Of a stretch of 64,000 nucleotides of DNA, positions 63,220 to 64,000 are shown piece by piece. This stretch comes from Kerstersia gyiorum (GTDB lineage: Bacteria > Pseudomonadota > Gammaproteobacteria > Burkholderiales > Burkholderiaceae_B). Where the stretch lies: contig NZ_SGWZ01000007.1 in NCBI RefSeq assembly GCF_004216755.1, positions 62,001-126,000 of the forward strand, written 5' to 3'. Every line of letters starts with the position of its first letter. The stretch's first letter is position 1. The notes beneath the pieces were generated by a model. The model was not told the origin of the DNA. It ran no database searches and worked only from the letters and a program-made list of their open reading frames with translations. The position numbers were made by a program, and so were the translations under genes.

Positions 63220-63855
63220 ATGGCTAAGAAGAAATTTTCTAAAAGTTGGTTGCAACAGCATATTAACGACCCTTATGTGAAAATGGCACAACAGAAGGGC
63301 TATCGCGCGCGTGCGGCGTTCAAGCTGATCGAGATTCTCGACAGTGAAAAGTTGATGCGCCGAGGGGATGTGGTGGTTGATCTCGGTGCTGCGCCGGGCA
63401 GTTGGTCCCAGGTTGCACGCGAGCGGCTGGTGGGCGCGGGCGGAACGGTTGACGGTCGTATCGTGGCGCTGGACCTGTTGCCGATGGAACCCATCGCAGG
63501 GGTTACCTTCATCCAGGGGGACTTCCGGGAAGACGAAGTGCTGCGCCAGCTTGAAGAAGAGCTGCAAGGCGCCGCCGTGGATCTTGTTATTTCCGATATG
63601 GCCCCCAATCTATCCGGTGTGGGCGCTGCAGATTCGGCACGCATCCAGCATGTGTGCGAACTGGCGCTCGAATTTGCGCAGGCGCATCTCAAGCCGGATG
63701 GCGCGTTGATCGTCAAGGCGTTCCATGGCAGTGGGTTCTCACAAATTGTTGCCGATTTCAAGGGAGTGTTTCGCCGGGTGGTGGAGCGCAAGCCCAAGGC
63801 CTCGCGCGACAAATCCTCGGAAACCTTCATCGTCGGTGTCGGCCTGAAACCGTGA
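63220..63855 (+). CDS. rlmE: 23S rRNA (uridine-2'-O)-methyltransferase RlmE (FtsJ)
   Basis: 211 residues. SAM-binding VVDLGAAPGSWSQVAR (47-62), acidic motif DLVISDMAPNLSG, and the K-D-K-E catalytic set (Lys in the YRARAAFKL stretch, Asp in SDMAP, Lys in LIVKAFHG, Glu near SETFIV). Methylates U2552. The next gene expected, ftsH, is not reached; the last 145 bases hold no gene start I can support. Confidence 0.95.
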   Translation: MAKKKFSKSWLQQHINDPYVKMAQQKGYRARAAFKLIEILDSEKLMRRGDVVVDLGAAPGSWSQVARERLVGAGGTVDGRIVALDLLPMEPIAGVTFIQGDFREDEVLRQLEEELQGAAVDLVISDMAPNLSGVGAADSARIQHVCELALEFAQAHLKPDGALIVKAFHGSGFSQIVADFKGVFRRVVERKPKASRDKSSETFIVGVGLKP

Positions 63856-64000
63856 AATGGCGTGTTTCGGTGCGTTGCGTCGTTGACAGTAACGCGGTTG
63901 CGCTCTTTTTCACCTTCAGAAGGTGCTTCCCGGCAGGACAGGCCGGCGAACAGGCTGAAGGGATCTGAAATGCCCGTTTCCAGACGATCTTGCGCAGGCA

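Noticed and set aside
63856..64000. Start of ftsH at the right edge
   Set aside because: ftsH commonly follows rlmE, but the 145 bases do not contain its N-terminal text or a supported start. A TTGACA at 63883 has no matching -10.

Overview
The window is a high-GC chromosomal segment of a betaproteobacterium, most likely of the order Burkholderiales and the Alcaligenaceae (the Bordetella/Achromobacter neighbourhood). The assignment rests on gene content and order read by eye: ffs-dnaX-ybaB-recR, carAB followed by greA and divergent yhbY/rlmE, a type II secretion operon, an ECF sigma/FecR/TonB-receptor locus, and a beta-type AddB/AddA pair. No search was run, so genus level is inference. There is no phage, insertion sequence, CRISPR array or rRNA operon. 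It reads as stable chromosome with a few decayed genes.

Layout. 1-2.1 kb: a sulfonate-type ABC importer on the minus strand (ATPase cut by the window edge). 2.4-3.9 kb: a periplasmic PPC-repeat protein. 4.4-6.1 kb: a lipoprotein with a SecD-like fold and a domain-permuted lipoate ligase. 6.0-10.1 kb: an unusual two-HTH LysR regulator divergent from a ligA/hydrolase/pobA aromatic operon. 10.3-11.4 kb: tRNA-Leu, an HxlR regulator and a decayed MFS transporter. 11.4-22.6 kb: a type II secretion locus, gspG-H-I-J-K-L-M-N-D-E-F on minus with gspC divergent. 22.8-25.5 kb: heme oxygenase, a Tat-exported flavoprotein with a Fur-box-like site, and the dead tail of a quinoprotein dehydrogenase. 25.5-28.1 kb: an ogt-alkA-ada alkylation-repair operon in which the Ada zinc site is degenerate. 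28.3-32.6 kb: a rhombosortase-like protease, a membrane FMN glutamate-synthase-like protein and a PHP lipoprotein. 33.2-39.6 kb: tRNA-Arg and the AddB/AddA-type recombination nuclease. 39.8-46.9 kb: FecI/FecR/TonB receptor plus a large PKD lipoprotein. 47.1-49.4 kb: rhodanese, a YeeE/TsuA transporter and a 53-residue ORF. 49.7-54.2 kb: a DMT exporter, SRP RNA, dnaX, ybaB and recR. 54.4-63.9 kb: tal, carA, carB, a RutG-like permease, greA, yhbY and rlmE.

How the genes work together. Two importers (sulfonate ABC, thiosulfate TsuA with a periplasmic rhodanese) point to scavenging of sulfur. Heme oxygenase, the sigma/anti-sigma/TonB receptor locus and two Fur-box-like sites form an iron or heme theme. 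The type II secretion operon and the rhombosortase-like protease belong to linked processes in other bacteria, although no GlyGly-CTERM substrate is visible here. The strongest candidate for a new system is the FecI-FecR-receptor locus with its unstudied multi-PKD surface lipoprotein. The most clear-cut oddities are the Ada protein missing three of four zinc cysteines, the LysR protein with two DNA-binding domains, the permuted lipoate ligase and the lipoprotein built on a SecD P1-head fold.
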